Source of the DNA: Kudoa neothunni
Taxonomy: Eukaryota > Cnidaria
Direction of reading: 5' to 3'
Assembly: GCA_964304625.1 (NCBI GenBank)
Contig: OZ199838.1
Location: forward strand, 16,244,001-16,308,000
Length of the DNA stretch: 64,000 nucleotides
In this document: positions 1 through 13,386 of the stretch, piece by piece
How positions within the stretch are numbered: position 1 is the stretch's first letter
How the letters are laid out: every line of letters begins with the position of its first letter
Notes under the pieces: model-generated
What the model was told of the DNA's origin: nothing
Databases searched by the model: none
The model's input: the letters and a program-made list of their open reading frames with translations, nothing else
Program-made: the position numbers and the translations under genes

Positions 1-650
1 TCTGGAGAATATGGTGGATGTCGGAATTATTCAATTTCAAATTTGGATAAAAATCGTTGTATTTTAATGGATACATGAACAGGCGTGTTATCGTAATGTA
101 TAATGCAACTACTGCTGCTTCGCATTTTAAGTCTCTTTCGGCGAATGATGTCTCTAATCTCTAATGCGGCGTAGAACATTTATTTGATATTCTATGGTTA
201 CTTTTTGACCGTTAGGTTCATATCATAGTGAACAGTTCGCATTGTGTCTAAAAATACGGCGAATAAAACGTAAGTTTTCTTTTGATTTCCCCCGATTTTC
301 TCGGTTGTGGGGATGGTAGAGTCTTCCACTCGGACCACTGCGACTTGGTTTCTGCGCCATAAACGTAAGCCCACGTCTCGTAGTTGATGATGATTATAAT
401 AGAGGGAATAAGTTTGTCATATTCTGATACACTTTTGAAGTGATTCCTTGAAATTTTAACACGTTTATCTTTTTGTTCTTTCGCAAGCAAGCAAACAAAC
501 AAGCGTGGACCGAACTTGACCACAATACTTCTCATTCCAAGATCACTTGTTATAATTGTGTGACATGACCAAAGTGGAATTCCTGATTCTTCACTAATTT
601 CCCTTATGTTTAATCTTCTATCTAAATTAAATAAATTTTTTTCAGTTTAA
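1..650 (-). mobile_element. mariner-type transposon remnant, cut by window edge
   Basis: Read on the minus strand, this stretch matches a Tc1/mariner transposase from the second helix-turn-helix through the catalytic core. In order I see a REISEESGIP-like segment (about 600), GMRSIVVKFGPRL (about 535-495), an NYETW segment (about 380), SQWSEWK and SPQPRK, then RIRDIIRRKR-like, IIHYDNTPVH and RHPPYSPD motifs toward position 1. The frame changes several times, so the copy is dead. The first catalytic Asp of the usual DETW motif is Tyr here (about 380-382), while the second Asp (HYDN) is kept. The C-terminal end and its terminal repeat lie beyond the left edge. Family assignment rests on these ordered motifs and is firm; the subfamily was not determined. 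Confidence 0.8.
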
Positions 651-1796
651 ATTAACTCAGTATTGTTGCTCTATAAGGTTTTTCATTGCTATCGTTACTT
701 TCAACGGAGATTCTTCCCGGTTTATATCTTCAATACCACACATAAACTCTGTATCGACTCATAGAATCATTTAAAGATGCCTTTTAAATCATATCGTATA
801 TTTGATACTGGTTATGCAATGTTTGGCGCAAAAGTTTATGCAAATCCGCCGTTCATAATTCTTCGACATTTGATCGTCACCTTTAAAATGTGTTAGAATT
901 CTTTTAGTTTTTTATCAATTTTTGTCGGATGTATAAATAATATTTATTAGTATATTTTAATATATTTTAAATCAGTTTTAATATTCGATACTTTTTGAAC
1001 AGACCACGTATATCAATTATTAAATAAAAGATGATAATTAATAAAAAATAATGAAGTTATTTAGAATTATTAAATGTACAAATGACGCTGTTATTTTCGA
1101 TAATATTAATAATACTAGAAACTATTAGGTAGAGGATATGTGCGATCTATACTTAAAATTATTCTTATTCGACCAGAAAAAATCCACAAGAAAAATTAAA
1201 AATAGTAATTTTAAATAATAGAAATTTAATAATATTTTAAAAAAAATCTATTTGACGTATAATATAATGTTATTATATATGGTTGATTTATGATTGTGCA
1301 AAAATACCACATTTCTCAAGAAGGAATATCAAATTAATTTAAAATATCTATTAATTTAGTTAATTACTAATATTGTGGGTTATTCGTTAATAAATATTTT
1401 GGGAAAAATTAATTCTAATTACATATATTTAAAATACAAATATAAAAATAAATGTAGAAATTATAATATTTTATTGAAAACAAAATGATTTAATATAATT
1501 TTGAATAATTTAATTGATAATAATATATAAAAAAAACTATTTTCCTCAACTAAAAATAAATCATCAGAATGGTATAGTTAATTAAATAAATTTTAATTAC
1601 AATATTATTTTAATGTGATTAAAGGGGATTTTTATGATATTAATCAAGGGTGGAAACAAATAAAGATTTATTGTATATTTTTATTGGATTGTAAGAGCAT
1701 AGATCTTGTGTATATAAAGTTTTTAAGATAAATTAAAGAATAAGTTTATTCAATTTGTTAAAAATCTTTAAAGTAATTTTTTAGTAGACACTTTCA
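651..1796. other. gene-free spacer before G1
   Basis: AT-rich sequence with many short homopolymer runs and no frame of convincing length. I see no RNA gene and no repeat shared with the rest of the window. The hairpin block found upstream of G3, G5, G6 and G7 was looked for here and not seen. Confidence 0.5.
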
Positions 1797-1804
1797 TATA
1801 TAAA
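1797..1804 (+). promoter_or_regulatory. possible TATA box of G1
   Basis: A TATATAAA string lies about 30 bases upstream of the G1 start codon. In such AT-rich DNA the match is weak evidence. It is kept only because similar TATATAAA strings stand about 110 bases before the G5 and G6 start codons. Confidence 0.2.
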
Positions 1805-1833
1805 CACGATATTTGTTGCAAAATCAAGGAACA

Positions 1834-3866
1834 ATGCCGCTCTTATTGGTTTTATCACTTTTTGTATCATACTTGGCAACGATAATGAATCTCCAATCGA
1901 ATAATACATTAGTAACTCCCATAACAAACTATTAATATTTCTATAAATTAATACATAGGAGCTATTTCTTCATATTGAGGATAAGAATTTCAAAGCTGAA
2001 TTATACCTATGTTACCTTAAGGGGTCTAATTATTTTGGTGTGAATTGTGATAATTTAAAATCAGCAAATTGTGCAGGTAAAAACAGTGGACTCAATATTT
2101 TTTAATTTTTCTTCCAAAGAGTTTAATAAAAATGATTATGAAAACGCCCATAATCTTGAAAATCATTGTTTAAGAAATCTAAGTGTTGATGTCGATCTCA
2201 CAGACGTTGAAGTAACTGTACTGGTGGCTGATGAGGAGTTCGATTCTGCGTAAATAATCACTGTAATTATACATTTTTATTATAATTGATATTATATAGG
2301 TTTCAAAGTGAATATTACTTAAATTGGAAAAATTTCGGTTCAAGAATTCGTGAAGTCAGCCTCAATGATATTACACTACCGATATCATATTATAATCTCA
2401 CCAATTCGAAGATAATATTTGGTTATTTTGCCCTAAGAAACGAAATGAATTATTTTACATGGAAAGTAATCTACACGATTATCACCATGTTATACAATAT
2501 TATAATTTTTTTAGGAAAGTGAAGAATCATATGATTATGATAGTGAAGTAATTGAAATATTTAACATTAATGTTGAAATAAAAATTTAAAAACTTATAAT
2601 GCCTTTATGCATAAAAGATTTAAATATCATTAAATTTTTTATTTTATACACAGCGACCAAACTTTGATGTTGGATTCGTATCTTTGGATTCGAAGAAGTT
2701 TATGCTTGGATATCCAACAGAATCTACTTCGAAAAATATACACATAAATAAATATACTATTAATTCTACTGAACACAAATTATTTACAATATTTTCCAAT
2801 TCAATAAGTTTCGAAAATATTCTTCCCAAATTAATCTACCGATATATAATAGTAGATTAATATTTATTTATTAATTCTGTGTAATTTTACATTGTTCAGC
2901 TAGGAAAATATGAAGATAAACAATCTGACGGTGAAATTGAAATAAAATTTCCTTGTGCACGATCAAATGAAAGAATAACTATTCAATCTGATGAATTCAA
3001 AGTATGGATATCCAAATTAGATGGGGATAACAGAAAATTTTTAAAACCTATTAATTTGGTGGCTGACTTTCAATTATCGTATTGTATATTTTTCATGGGA
3101 GATGTACTATTGAGATCAAATGTTGATAATCCATGGAATTCTGATACAGAGGACTTTTTCTCGATCCAATTTCCTCCAAAAAATGGAACCAAATCGTTTG
3201 ATGTATTAATATAATCTTGATATTAAAATCTATGTTAACACAAGATTTGGGATAATAATGAAAAAAGTTTTTGGCCAAAAACCCCAGTCACATTATTAGG
3301 TTTGCGTCATGCTTTAGTTAGGGCACTAACAAAGGAATCCTTCAAACTTAACGTAATACATCGGATAATTGTTTATTATTTACTTTCTTGTAGGAACTTC
3401 TCGAGCGGATATATTATTTTACCTTTATTTCATATATTAATGATAAGGTTTCAGACAATAAAGAAGAATACACTTTCAGATTTTTTGTATTATTTACAAA
3501 TTCTAAATTGACCAATATTATTTTGATCATTTTAGACTGATGATTTAGCATGGGAGGAATTTTTTGTCAAAAACATCACCATGATTAAACTCGATAAAAG
3601 TATGGTTTTTTGATATAAGTATATTATAAAAAATTATAGAAGCTAATTCCGACAATAGGAACACTACAAATTCTATTTTTGATAAATTTGGTTTACTAAA
3701 AAATCCAAATCAGGGGGATTCCGATTCATCCTCCGATAGTGACTCCAAAAAAAAGAAGATAATTTTGGTTGTGTCTATTGTTATTCTAATATTGATAGCA
3801 ACAGTTTGCGTTGTTATATTTTTAATTTACAAATATCAATATTCGGTATATGAAAGTACATTATAG
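1834..3866 (+). CDS. G1: six-cysteine type I membrane protein, tandem family member
   Basis: Eleven exons reconstructed: 1834-1911, 1959-2076, 2120-2249, 2300-2465, 2515-2547 (33-nt microexon), 2654-2851, 2900-3202, 3245-3352, 3394-3486, 3536-3599, 3640-3866. All junctions are GT-AG and the frame stays open for 505 residues. Residues 1-18 form a signal peptide (MPLLLVLSLF start). The ectodomain has the six family cysteines: three in exon 2, one in exon 3 (NHC) and two in exon 7 (FPC, SYC). The last exon has a very short Ser/Asp-rich stalk, one hydrophobic helix and a tail ending KYQYSVYESTL. Unlike its paralogs, the region of the single 237-243-nt exon is split by an extra intron (3353-3393) and is much diverged. 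It is the most divergent intact member. Function is unrecognised; surface location is inferred from signal peptide plus helix. Confidence 0.75.
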
Positions 3867-4040
3867 TTGAGTTTGACCGACAACAAATTTCGAAGCACAT
3901 TTATAACCTGAATGATTATAATTTTTCATGTTACACAAATTAGATGTTTTTCATTTTTATATTGCTTTAAATTTTTGTAAGCACTATAAAAATTTTTTCT
4001 TCTAAATTATGTTAACGCAAAAAAAGCTACACAAAAACGA

Positions 4041-5010
4041 CTACACTGCAACGAACTTGGGGTCATTTTTCCTTTGGAACCCAGTTTTCCAATTTACTAT
4101 AGTTAATAAAAAAATATTTCAAGGCGCACAACAAATTTTAGGCAATTTCTACTGACTAAATTTTGAGAAAAAGATGATTCATTTAGCCAGTTAATCCTAC
4201 GAAATATTATTCGGTAGGCTTATATAACGTTTCGTAAATTTTCGTTTAAATATATCAACAATTTTTCATTCTATAGAGAAAGAAATAAACATAAAAGAAT
4301 CAAAAAATATTTGAGTGTCAAAGCCAATAGATTTTTATTTTGAACACTAAGTATACTTACTCGAATAATTAAATCAGCCAATATATTCTCATAATTAATG
4401 CATCGAATGTTTATTATTTATTATTTAGACGACTAAAAATTTTCAAAATACTTTCTTAAGGTTATATTCCATTATTTCGATTTCTTAGGAACGATATGAA
4501 TTGGGTTTTTTAGTTACATTATGATCCATTGATTGTTAACTAGTTATGGCTAATAGAAACATATTAACTATTATACTGTTTAATTCTAAACATGCTATAT
4601 TGATTAAAAGCCTAAGAATTTGCATTCTAAACATGTAACATCTATCGCGCTTGATTTTATCGTTCAACGAGTTTATACGAAGTGTTATATTAGTTTGTCG
4701 AAATGACTTCGGGAGGATTAGTTGGCTCAATGAATCATCTTTTTCTCAAAATTTAGCCGGTAGAAATTTCTTAAACTTTGTATAGTATTTTAAAATATTT
4801 TTTTATTACCTATCGCGAAATAAAAACCTGGGGTCCAAAAGACCCCATGTTCATTGGAGTGTAGTTTATTATTTCAATGTTTAATAAGTTCTAAATATCG
4901 TAACTTAATGAAAATAACATAACTATCAAATTTTTTAAAGGTATAAATAACATATAATAATAAATTTAAAACTACTTTGGGGTCCAAAAGATCCCAAGTT
5001 CGTTAGAGGA
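4041..5010. mobile_element. piggyBac-like non-autonomous repeat, copy 1
   Basis: The right end (about 4980-5010) is an inverted GGGGTC..CGTTAGAGG terminus abutting TTAA at 5011-5014. The left end near 4044 carries AACGAACTTGGGGTC, the inverse of the right end. A second terminus-like block (GGGGTCCAAAAGACCCC followed by ATTGGAGTG) lies inside at 4827-4865. The interior matches 18478-18925 and 20125-20353 and has no transposase frame. TTAA and a CCTCTAACG-type end are what the piggyBac group uses. The left boundary is uncertain because no TTAA directly abuts it. Confidence 0.6.
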
Positions 5011-5014
5011 TTAA

Positions 5015-6180
5015 AAGGAATTTTACAATTATAAATTAATTTCTTATTTAACTCGTATATAATCTTCAGGTAGAATAAAAATTTCTCATTAATTCAAATC
5101 ATTAGTCTGTATCATTCTAAAATCCACTAATTGAAGAAATCAATTCACCGAATAACATCAATCCTTTTATGGAGAATTATAATTTTTTCAATTTAGAGAT
5201 GTAAAAATTTGTACGGTTGTAATCAATAATATAAATATTAAACAATTGTAAATATATCTTATTTTTATATTAATTTTCATATGTTTATTTTTATATTTCT
5301 ATTGTTAATAATAAAATTTATTATTATTACAATTCGAGGGATTTTTAAGTATTATAATTGACAATATAGTTCATAATGTAGTGATATTAGTGGATAAAAG
5401 TTTCACTCAACTAAATTCATTAATTTTCTAGCAAGTTTTCTCCGATTTGATTTATTTACCCAAAATAGAAATTCCGAAACAAATATTTCTAAGCTAAATA
5501 TTATATTTATTTACGCTTCAGTGTTTTAACAAGTTTAACACTTTCGTGTCTTTTGCTTACTTTATAAAAAATACGAAAACATTGATCGCTCTGTTTTTAT
5601 TTTTTTGAAAAAAATAAAAAAATTTTAAAGTAATTTTAATAATAATATAATTATGAAAAATTATAATAGACGAAAAGTAAAAGTTTTCTATAATATTGAT
5701 TCACAACGATTAAAATTATAATAGTTTTTTGTTAACAAATATTTTTAAGTAATTTATAAATATTCATATATATATTATGAAAATAGAAAAATTCATTTAA
5801 AAAGTTATTAAGCTATTTCTAAGGTGCTTTGGTTAGTAAATCATTATTTTCATCATTTACAATTATATAATACGTATACTTGGTTGGAAAAAATTTATAT
5901 ACTAAATTTCAACCTATTTTACCTATACTTAAAAAATTTTGCTTCAATTATTTTTAGATTTTGCAGAGTTTCAAAAATGAGACATTGGCATTCATATATG
6001 CGCATGCGTGAGAAATTTGATTGATGAGAACATTTTGATTATATTAGGCAAATTTTTAAAAATCAGACTTAAAATAATTTTTTAATGCATTTGAAGGAAG
6101 GATGAAATTTACACATGTTTGCGATGAGTACGAATAGTTTTTTTATTGACTCCTGTAGTTTAATGATAACAGTTTTTAGA
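5015..6180. other. gene-free spacer
   Basis: AT-rich, no coding frame beyond chance length, no recognised repeat. The short frame around 5824-6024 is low-complexity Leu/Tyr/Phe and has no paralog, so it is not called. Confidence 0.5.
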
Positions 6181-6185
6181 CTGTC

Positions 6186-6290
6186 GGAGGGATTCTATTA
6201 AGATAAATTTATGATCTTTAATTATCGCTCATTAGAATCCCCAAGGTGGTAGTTAATTATGTGTTGATATAAATAAATTATTATTATCAC
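6186..6290 (-). promoter_or_regulatory. conserved hairpin block, inverted copy upstream of G2
   Basis: Reverse-complemented, 6186-6246 reads CTTGGGGATTCTAATGAG, then an AT spacer with ATAATTAAAG, then AATAGAATCCCTC. It matches the blocks upstream of G3, G5, G6 and G7. The GGGATTCTA arm can pair with TAGAATCCC. Here it is in the opposite orientation and about 1.15 kb before the G2 start. Whether it acts as a regulatory element, a small MITE or an RNA hairpin cannot be told from sequence alone. Confidence 0.5.
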
Positions 6291-7406
6291 CAATTAGTTT
6301 TTTCGCTGTATTTAATCGTAATGTTATGAATATTAGTTGCAACAAATTTAGCAATAATTTATATAAATTTCACTGAACTCTTAAACTTATTAAAATTTTA
6401 AATGTTATGATTTTCAATTATTTTGTAATGTATTACTTTCTGACCCAAAAAAATTGGGGGATATTGAGAAGTTAAATTTTTTATGGTTGAAAATAAAGTC
6501 ACGCATTTTTAATTATATATGGTTCGAATGGTATATTGTTATTTAGAAATTTCAAAAAAAATTATCTTAATTTTTATTAATATTACCTAATTTAAGTTAA
6601 TATAGATTAAAAAGCCGAGTATAATTGTATATTTTACTTAGCATTAAAGTTTATTACTAAATTTAATTAATCAGAAATATTAATTTTAATATATTTATTG
6701 AGATAATCTAGGCACGATTTATATGTTATATCTAATTACACCATTAATTCGAATAATTAAATTTGTATTTTAGTAATATTTGTTTTCGAGCATTAAATTA
6801 TTTTAAAATATTTTATAAAAATGTTCAAGTTGAAAAATCACTTTTAATTTACCTCTTAAATTAGTGATAATACGATTAATGTGACAATTATATCGATATA
6901 CGTGTCATGTAGGTGTAATTAAATATGTTCTTAGGATTATGTAGCCATTAACCAAACTTCTTACGTGGCCAATCTCAATCTTTACTGCGCATTAATAAAA
7001 TTTATATATGTAAATTACAATTTATTAAAAAAAATGATTTATTTTTTTAATTTAAAATTATTATTTAAAATACAAATTTGTAAATATTTCCTGTAAAAAT
7101 CCTTCGAAGTGAATTAACGACAAATGAATAAATATTTAAACATTTTATAATTTCACGATTAAAAAAAACATTAAAATGTATTAAAAACAATTATTTCTCG
7201 TTAAATTAACGGAAAACACATTAATAGCTGTAAAAGAGAGTAGTGAGTGCAAGAATTATTATTCATTTCACAAGTATTATAGACAAAATATAGTTATTGA
7301 GTGAACATTTATTATTCTTTTACATATTTGTTATAGAAATTTGAAGTAATAATCGATATAATTTACCAAAAATTAGAATTAAAATAAATAAAAATTTATT
7401 CAAGAC
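6291..7406. other. gene-free spacer before G2
   Basis: AT-rich, with nothing recognisable apart from short A/T runs. Confidence 0.45.
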
Positions 7407-9611
7407 ATGTTATTTTTGATTTACTCAATTATAATTGGATCTTTGAACTATATATTGAGCAAAGAGTTGAAAACGCCTACAGTAAAATAATTTATTTCTC
7501 AATTTTTTTTTATTTTTTTATAGGAATTACTGGTTTATTTCAACAACGACAACTTAATATTCAAGCCATATTTGTGTAATCAAGAAGAAACAAAAATATT
7601 TGGAGTGCATTGTGAAGAGGAGACAGAATATATTTGTTACGGTATAAGAATTATTAAATCACGGATTACTATATAAATAATTAAGATTTTTCAAGCAGAG
7701 GAAATTCAAGAATAATTAACGAAAATAAATGCTTCCTAGAATTTATTGAAGAACGATCGCCGAATATAACTAATGTTACCTTCGCATCAGTTGATAACTT
7801 ATTAGAATTAAAGTGATGAGTTTGTGTTTTTTGTGTATAAAATTCAAATTATTGCATTAAGAATACAGAATGGATATTATGATTTGACGCAAGAACAAAT
7901 AAATGACCGCCATGTAAACATTTCGGGGTTGCCACTGCAAATACATTATTCCGTTTTGGAAACATCTGAAAAAATATTTTTTAATTATTTAAAATCTAAT
8001 GAAAAATTTTCAAGATTTAAAACGGTAACTTAGTGAATTCTAACATATATCTTACCTCAACAATTTCCTTTACCTTTAGAAAGACGGTACGATGGTAACT
8101 TTAAGGGTAATTAAAAAGATAATTATATATTCTTTAATATTCAAATTTCGGTAAATAAATAAATTTTACATAGATGAATAAGAAAAATGGATATATTTCT
8201 ATTGATGAATATGCCACTTTGATTGGATATTCGACTGATTATGACCCTCAAAACGATGATATTACCATGTTTAGGGTAAAATCACAGGATTATCCATTCT
8301 TTTCAAAATACATAAAATTGGGTTATAAGGATATTGTTCCAATTCTAATATACAAAAACATAATGGTAACCGAAAATTATTTATTCCATAAATATAAAAA
8401 ATATTATTCATTAGAGTGGAGATTTATAAAACATATGTTGATAAACCATATCAAATTTTATGGATTCACCTTGCTCCCTTATTAACACAACCATAAATAT
8501 TGATTATAATGAGAAACATAATAGTTGGATAACGAATAAGAAAGTTATTAATGAATTGTTTTTTGAGCCAATAAATATCGTTTCCAAATATGATTTTGTG
8601 AAATGTCTGGATATAATCAAGGATTGTGTATTGGTATCAAATGAAGAAAATCCTTGGAATGATCAAACGAAGAATTTGATTCAAAGGGCGTTTCCAATGA
8701 AAAATGGTGGAAATTATATTGATGTAAATTAATAATCGATCAAATCCTTTCATTTATTAAAATATTATGATTGATTGATTAATTAGTTAATTATAGATGT
8801 ATAACTTCAAGTCAAAATCCCAAAATGACTTTTTACACTAGCTCAATTTCATCATTACAAGAACTAGTAAATGTTTCAAATCATTATAAAAATAGTGGCG
8901 AGCATGTATCTTCATTGACATTAAATGAGGCCACTGAATACTTCTACGAAACGGCTGCTAGGATGTATTACTTGGCCATTCTCAACTTTTTTTCTTCTGG
9001 AGAACATATTCACAACAAAAATTACGTCTATAAGTTTAATGTATTTTAATTATTAATAATTATATTTATTGTTATTTCAGAAGCTCAACCCAAATTGGCA
9101 GACTGAATTTATTAGTTATCACACAATGTTGAGATTATTTGAAGGTAAATATGTTTATTTGTTATTAAATATAAAAATTTTATAAGGAGCGGAAAAAATC
9201 AGAAAATCTATGGATAATGATCATGAAAATGGCGTAAAAATAAATACTAACGCATGTGGCCTAATAAATAACATTTAGTTTGGAACTGATGAATCGTCTA
9301 CTCCTAATGATGTAAGTATTGGAGACCAACAAAAAGCTGATGGAAAACCGGATTCTCATAAAAATAATGAGGACTCACCACCAAATTCTGGAAATGACAA
9401 CGAACAAATAAAAAATGATGAAGAGGATAAGGATTTTTCTGAAGAAAATACTTCAAAGTTGACAACCAAATCACCCAACCAAAGATATAAATCAAAGTCT
9501 TCGTTAGTGGCCGCGATTGTTATCCCACTTGCGATAATTTTGATTTTATTAATTATTGGAGTATTTGCTTTTACGAGGAACAAAAAGGCTGGTAACCTCC
9601 GCTTCAACTAA
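7407..9611 (+). pseudogene. G2: decaying member of the six-cysteine membrane protein family
   Basis: Exons by homology: 7407-7481, 7524-7641, 7686-7812, 7862-8024, 8080-8094 (15-nt microexon, KDGTM), 8174-8365, 8415-8723, 8797-9040, 9081-9144, 9187-9233, 9279-9611. The signal peptide (MLFLIYSIII), all six family cysteines, an acidic Asn/Asp/Glu stalk, a membrane helix near the end and a basic RNKK tail are visible. Two places break it. In exon 7 the first 45 nt contain stops in the frame the splice phase requires, while another frame there is open. Exon 8 is 244 nt against 243 in G3 and G4, and the frame shifts after the SKSQND segment. Both lie next to T runs, so assembly error is an alternative. 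The stalk also carries an extra intron (9234-9278). Confidence 0.65.
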
Positions 9612-10259
9612 ACGCTATCTAATAATGAATAATGTTTCTTCAACTAATATCGACTTCATTAATTACATTATTGATTGTAAATGTGGTTATTCTTTGCTAA
9701 CAACAAATTTTTTTATGCTCTAAAATTTGTTCAATTTATATAAAAATGATTTGATTATTATTATTGGTGAAAAAGGAATATTTTATTTAAGGATTAATTT
9801 GATGATGCCATTTTCGACCGGTCAACATTGCTTGGTATTTATTTAGAAAATACAATTTTTAAATATATATTTATTTAAAATAAACAATCAAATTTTAACT
9901 GTCGATTAAAGATATTAAACAGCATTTAAATATATTTATTCTACTAATATACTGAATCTTTATTACAAGGGGTCATTAGAGTACAGTGTTGAAAAAATTA
10001 TTTGATTCTGCATAAATTCATAGATCGGCTTAATCTATATTAAATTAAATCTATTTTTTGTGTTACATTATTTTAATATAATAATGTGACTAATAAATAT
10101 TATCCTTATATTAATTCAACAAATATTTCCTGTATAATCATTTAACTTTATCTAAATTTTTAAGTCATTTATTATTATAACATTTCTTCTTTTTATAATT
10201 TTTATTTGTCATTTTCTGCAGAGTTTGTTACTTTATGAATCAATCTAATTGCCAGATTA
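9612..10259. other. gene-free spacer after G2
   Basis: AT-rich 3' flank of G2; no coding frame or recognised repeat. Confidence 0.45.
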
Positions 10260-11395
10260 TCTACCAAATATAATGCTGAATTGTTCTTGTGTGTGTCTTC
10301 AGTACGCAAATAAGACAAAATTTTTTCCTTATAGAGACATTCATGAAATTTTTGAAATATCGTAATGTTTCAAAAGATTTTTCAGTTATTTTTAAAGTGA
10401 AAAATATTTCCAAGAATGTTTAGAATATAGTCATTTTGTCGATTCAAAGTTTGTTAAGCTTGTTACCTGTGTTCAACTGTAAGATTAACACCTGCTTATG
10501 TCCTAGTAAGGGGTGGTTGAAGTTAACTTCCCCCTCATATTCTTTGTCAAATATTAATTGAACGATGTCATATATTTTTATGTGTAAGATCGACGTAAAA
10601 ATTTGAATGTTTGTGCGAATACTCTCCTTATTTCACTAGTTTTAACGTATTTGACATGATAAATATTTGTTGGAAGTTTTATTAACGGTTGTAGATAAGA
10701 CAAAAAGCCTATATTTACATTATTAATAACGAGTTGATAGTGCATATTGTAATCAGATAGATTTTTGCATTGTAATACAAGTACCGTGTCCGTAGATTTC
10801 ATTGAAATCTAACGGTGTGTTGAACTTTCAATGAGTAAATTTAATGCATATGGTTTTTACTTTTACTTCATTTGGTTAATTAAATTAGTTGTGTTGATGT
10901 TGATTTTGATACGATTTGTGGTTGTTTGTGGGGAAAAACGCATTAAAGTTTATGCCGGACCAAAGGATATTTATTTAGCAATAAAAACTAATTTTCGTAT
11001 ATTTCCTACTATCTCTATATCTTGTTGTTATCTTCTATTAATAGTTGTGCTCCTGTTTTCTGAGCCGAGTCGGAATTCGACTTTGAACAATACCAGGGTC
11101 AAAAAATAACGTTTTAAATTGCGCCTTAAGGGAATTTAAATAATTTGGTGATGCAAATTAACTACAACACTGATGTTATATTATTTGGTTTTGGTGCCAG
11201 GACTGATACACCCCTTTAAAGAAATGATCATAATTTAAATTCCATATTCACAATCGTCAAAATATGCTTACAAATATTTTTTGTATGACTGTATCTATAT
11301 GTTAATTTGCAATAATGATAATATCTTTTTTGAATGTTATTAAGAAATTTTTTTGTTCTTAATACTCCCAAGCAAAGCTTGGCAATTCCCGCTAG
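10260..11395 (+). mobile_element. non-autonomous Helitron, complete-looking copy
   Basis: Starts TCTACCAAATATAATG, followed by a GTGTGTGT tract and a TTTTTTCCTTATAGAGA block shared with the copies at 27148, 37600 and 49701. The 3' end has a short hairpin (CCAAG, loop, CTTGG at 11368-11382) followed by CTAG at 11392-11395 and then T. A TC start, a near-terminal hairpin and a CTRR end without inverted repeats are the Helitron signature. Length (1136) nearly equals the copy at 49701-50838 (1138). No Rep/helicase gene is present; the hydrophobic frame at 10831-11109 has no support as a gene. Confidence 0.6.
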
Positions 11396-11679
11396 TATAT
11401 TTATAAATGAAATCTTCGATACATGAATATTTATCAAAATTTTCATTTTTTAATCTTCCTCTCATTTTAGTGGGTTAATTTTTAACAATATTATTAAAAA
11501 TTATTTTTTCTTATAGTGCCTAATTGATTTTTTATATTTTTACTCTGGACGTTAATCATAAAATATTTAGAATTATAGATTTTAATTTATGAGACAATAA
11601 TAATTAATTTAATTGTATATAAAAATAATATCTTAAATAAATATTATTTTTTGTGTTAAAAGTTCGTTCAATACCAATA

Positions 11680-13386
11680 TCTTTTGTATACAAAAATATG
11701 AGTTGTCCGTGTGTGTGCACTAATCTTCTCCTTATATAAAGACTTATTGGACAATTTGAGTTTTTAGTATATTAAAATTTTTAAACAAAAGTTTATGATT
11801 GTTTATTAATGGTGAATTGGGGGGGGGGGCAAACTTTTTGTTGGAAAAATAGCGCTAATGATAATGAAATTACAGCTGTATGTGATCTACTAATGAGTTC
11901 AGTAAAAATGTAGTTACATTGATGTTTCAATTATTTTATATAATCATGGCGTTTATATTCTATTCTTTCCCTACACTTAGAATATAGTTAAGATATTCTA
12001 TAGCGCTTTTGTTTTCGTAGGCAAGCAACTCGGTGTTAACGAAGATTTTATGTTAAAAAGTGATATTAATTTATTAATATTAAAGAAAAATATTTACTTT
12101 TCGTGTTTAATTAGCAATAACAAACGTTCATTATTTTTTGTATAAATTTAAACTGAAGTTGACACATTTTCATTTAATGCAACGATGTAAACTAACTTTT
12201 AGATTGGTTGTTTTTTCAAGAGGTAAGTTAAAACGATTAAAATGCTACACGAATTGAAAGAACTTATGATTTCTAATGAAGCTAGAGACCATTCAAACAG
12301 ATGTGAGGAAGATCGGGATATTGCTGTTTATTTTAATCAATCAAATCGCTAAAAGAACGATAATGTGATCAAAATTTGCGTTTAATATTTTAATTGGCGG
12401 GTCAGTTTAAAGATAAAAATTATTTTTTTTGTCAGTTTTTCTAATTACCGTAATGGACCTCTCATACGTACATCAGTTATTTTACATATAAAAATGTTTA
12501 CTCGTATATATAATGATTTCGAAGATTATTATATGTTATTATTAGTCGTTTCAAACAATTTAAAGGCATAATTCGTAAGAAAAAATGAAAAATAAAAGTC
12601 ACTTGAGGATCAGTCCTATGTATTTTTTTTTCTTCGACCGCGTGATTAAATTTGATTAAATAAAGCATTTTCTTTCTTTTTTTACCACGATTCAACAATT
12701 GGTAAATTTTTATAATTACTTCTATGTGGTAACTAATTGAGAAATGATGGATAAACGTAGATACATATTGTAGATATATAGTGTGGTTTATAATGATGTC
12801 TTCTCTAATTCATAGAAATAACAATGACACAATAACAATCCCTCCCAAATAATTCAGAAACGGATGATGATATTATTGATCAAAAATGAGCCATTTAGAG
12901 ATGACCTTATTTTATTTTGAAAGGCTTGGCAACGTTTATAATTTATAAACACCATGGTTCAAAAAAGTGGGAGTTAATGTCTCATTCTATTCCATAGGTT
13001 TATTCATTTTTAAATCGTAATTTTAAACAAAAAAATTGGCTTTTAATTAAAATTTAAGTAATAGATAGTTTTGTGTTTTAATATTTTTGTGTGTTTGCGC
13101 AAAAAAACACGTACTATCCCTTGCCGGGACCGGTAATACGTACAATTTTCGCGTCCCAAGGGGGTTACATACGGCCAATTCCTTACTGTAAATAGTTTCA
13201 TTATGAGGCGGATCCAGGTGATTTCATACGACCAAAATTTTTTTTAATTGAAGTGGTTGTCAAAGGATAATATTAAAAGCACATATGAGTTTATTCTGTT
13301 CGGCAAAGGATTAAATATTGTTTTAATTTTACAAGTTTTTTATTTAAATTTTCTGACTCCCGGACAAAGTCGGGGTTACACACTAG
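11680..13386 (+). mobile_element. second Helitron-like segment
   Basis: The 3' end is typical: a hairpin from CCCGGAC and GTCGGGG arms (about 13369-13375 to 13379), then CACTAG and T at 13386. A possible 5' start lies near 11680, followed by a GTGTGTGTG tract (about 11706) and a CTCCTTATATAAAGAC block like those of the other copies. The two ends may belong to different insertions, so only the 3' end is well supported. A moderately GC-rich patch (13100-13200) has no visible gene. Confidence 0.4.

Noticed and set aside
10831-11109. 92-codon hydrophobic frame inside a Helitron
   Set aside because: Corresponding positions in the other Helitron copies are not open, so it is chance.
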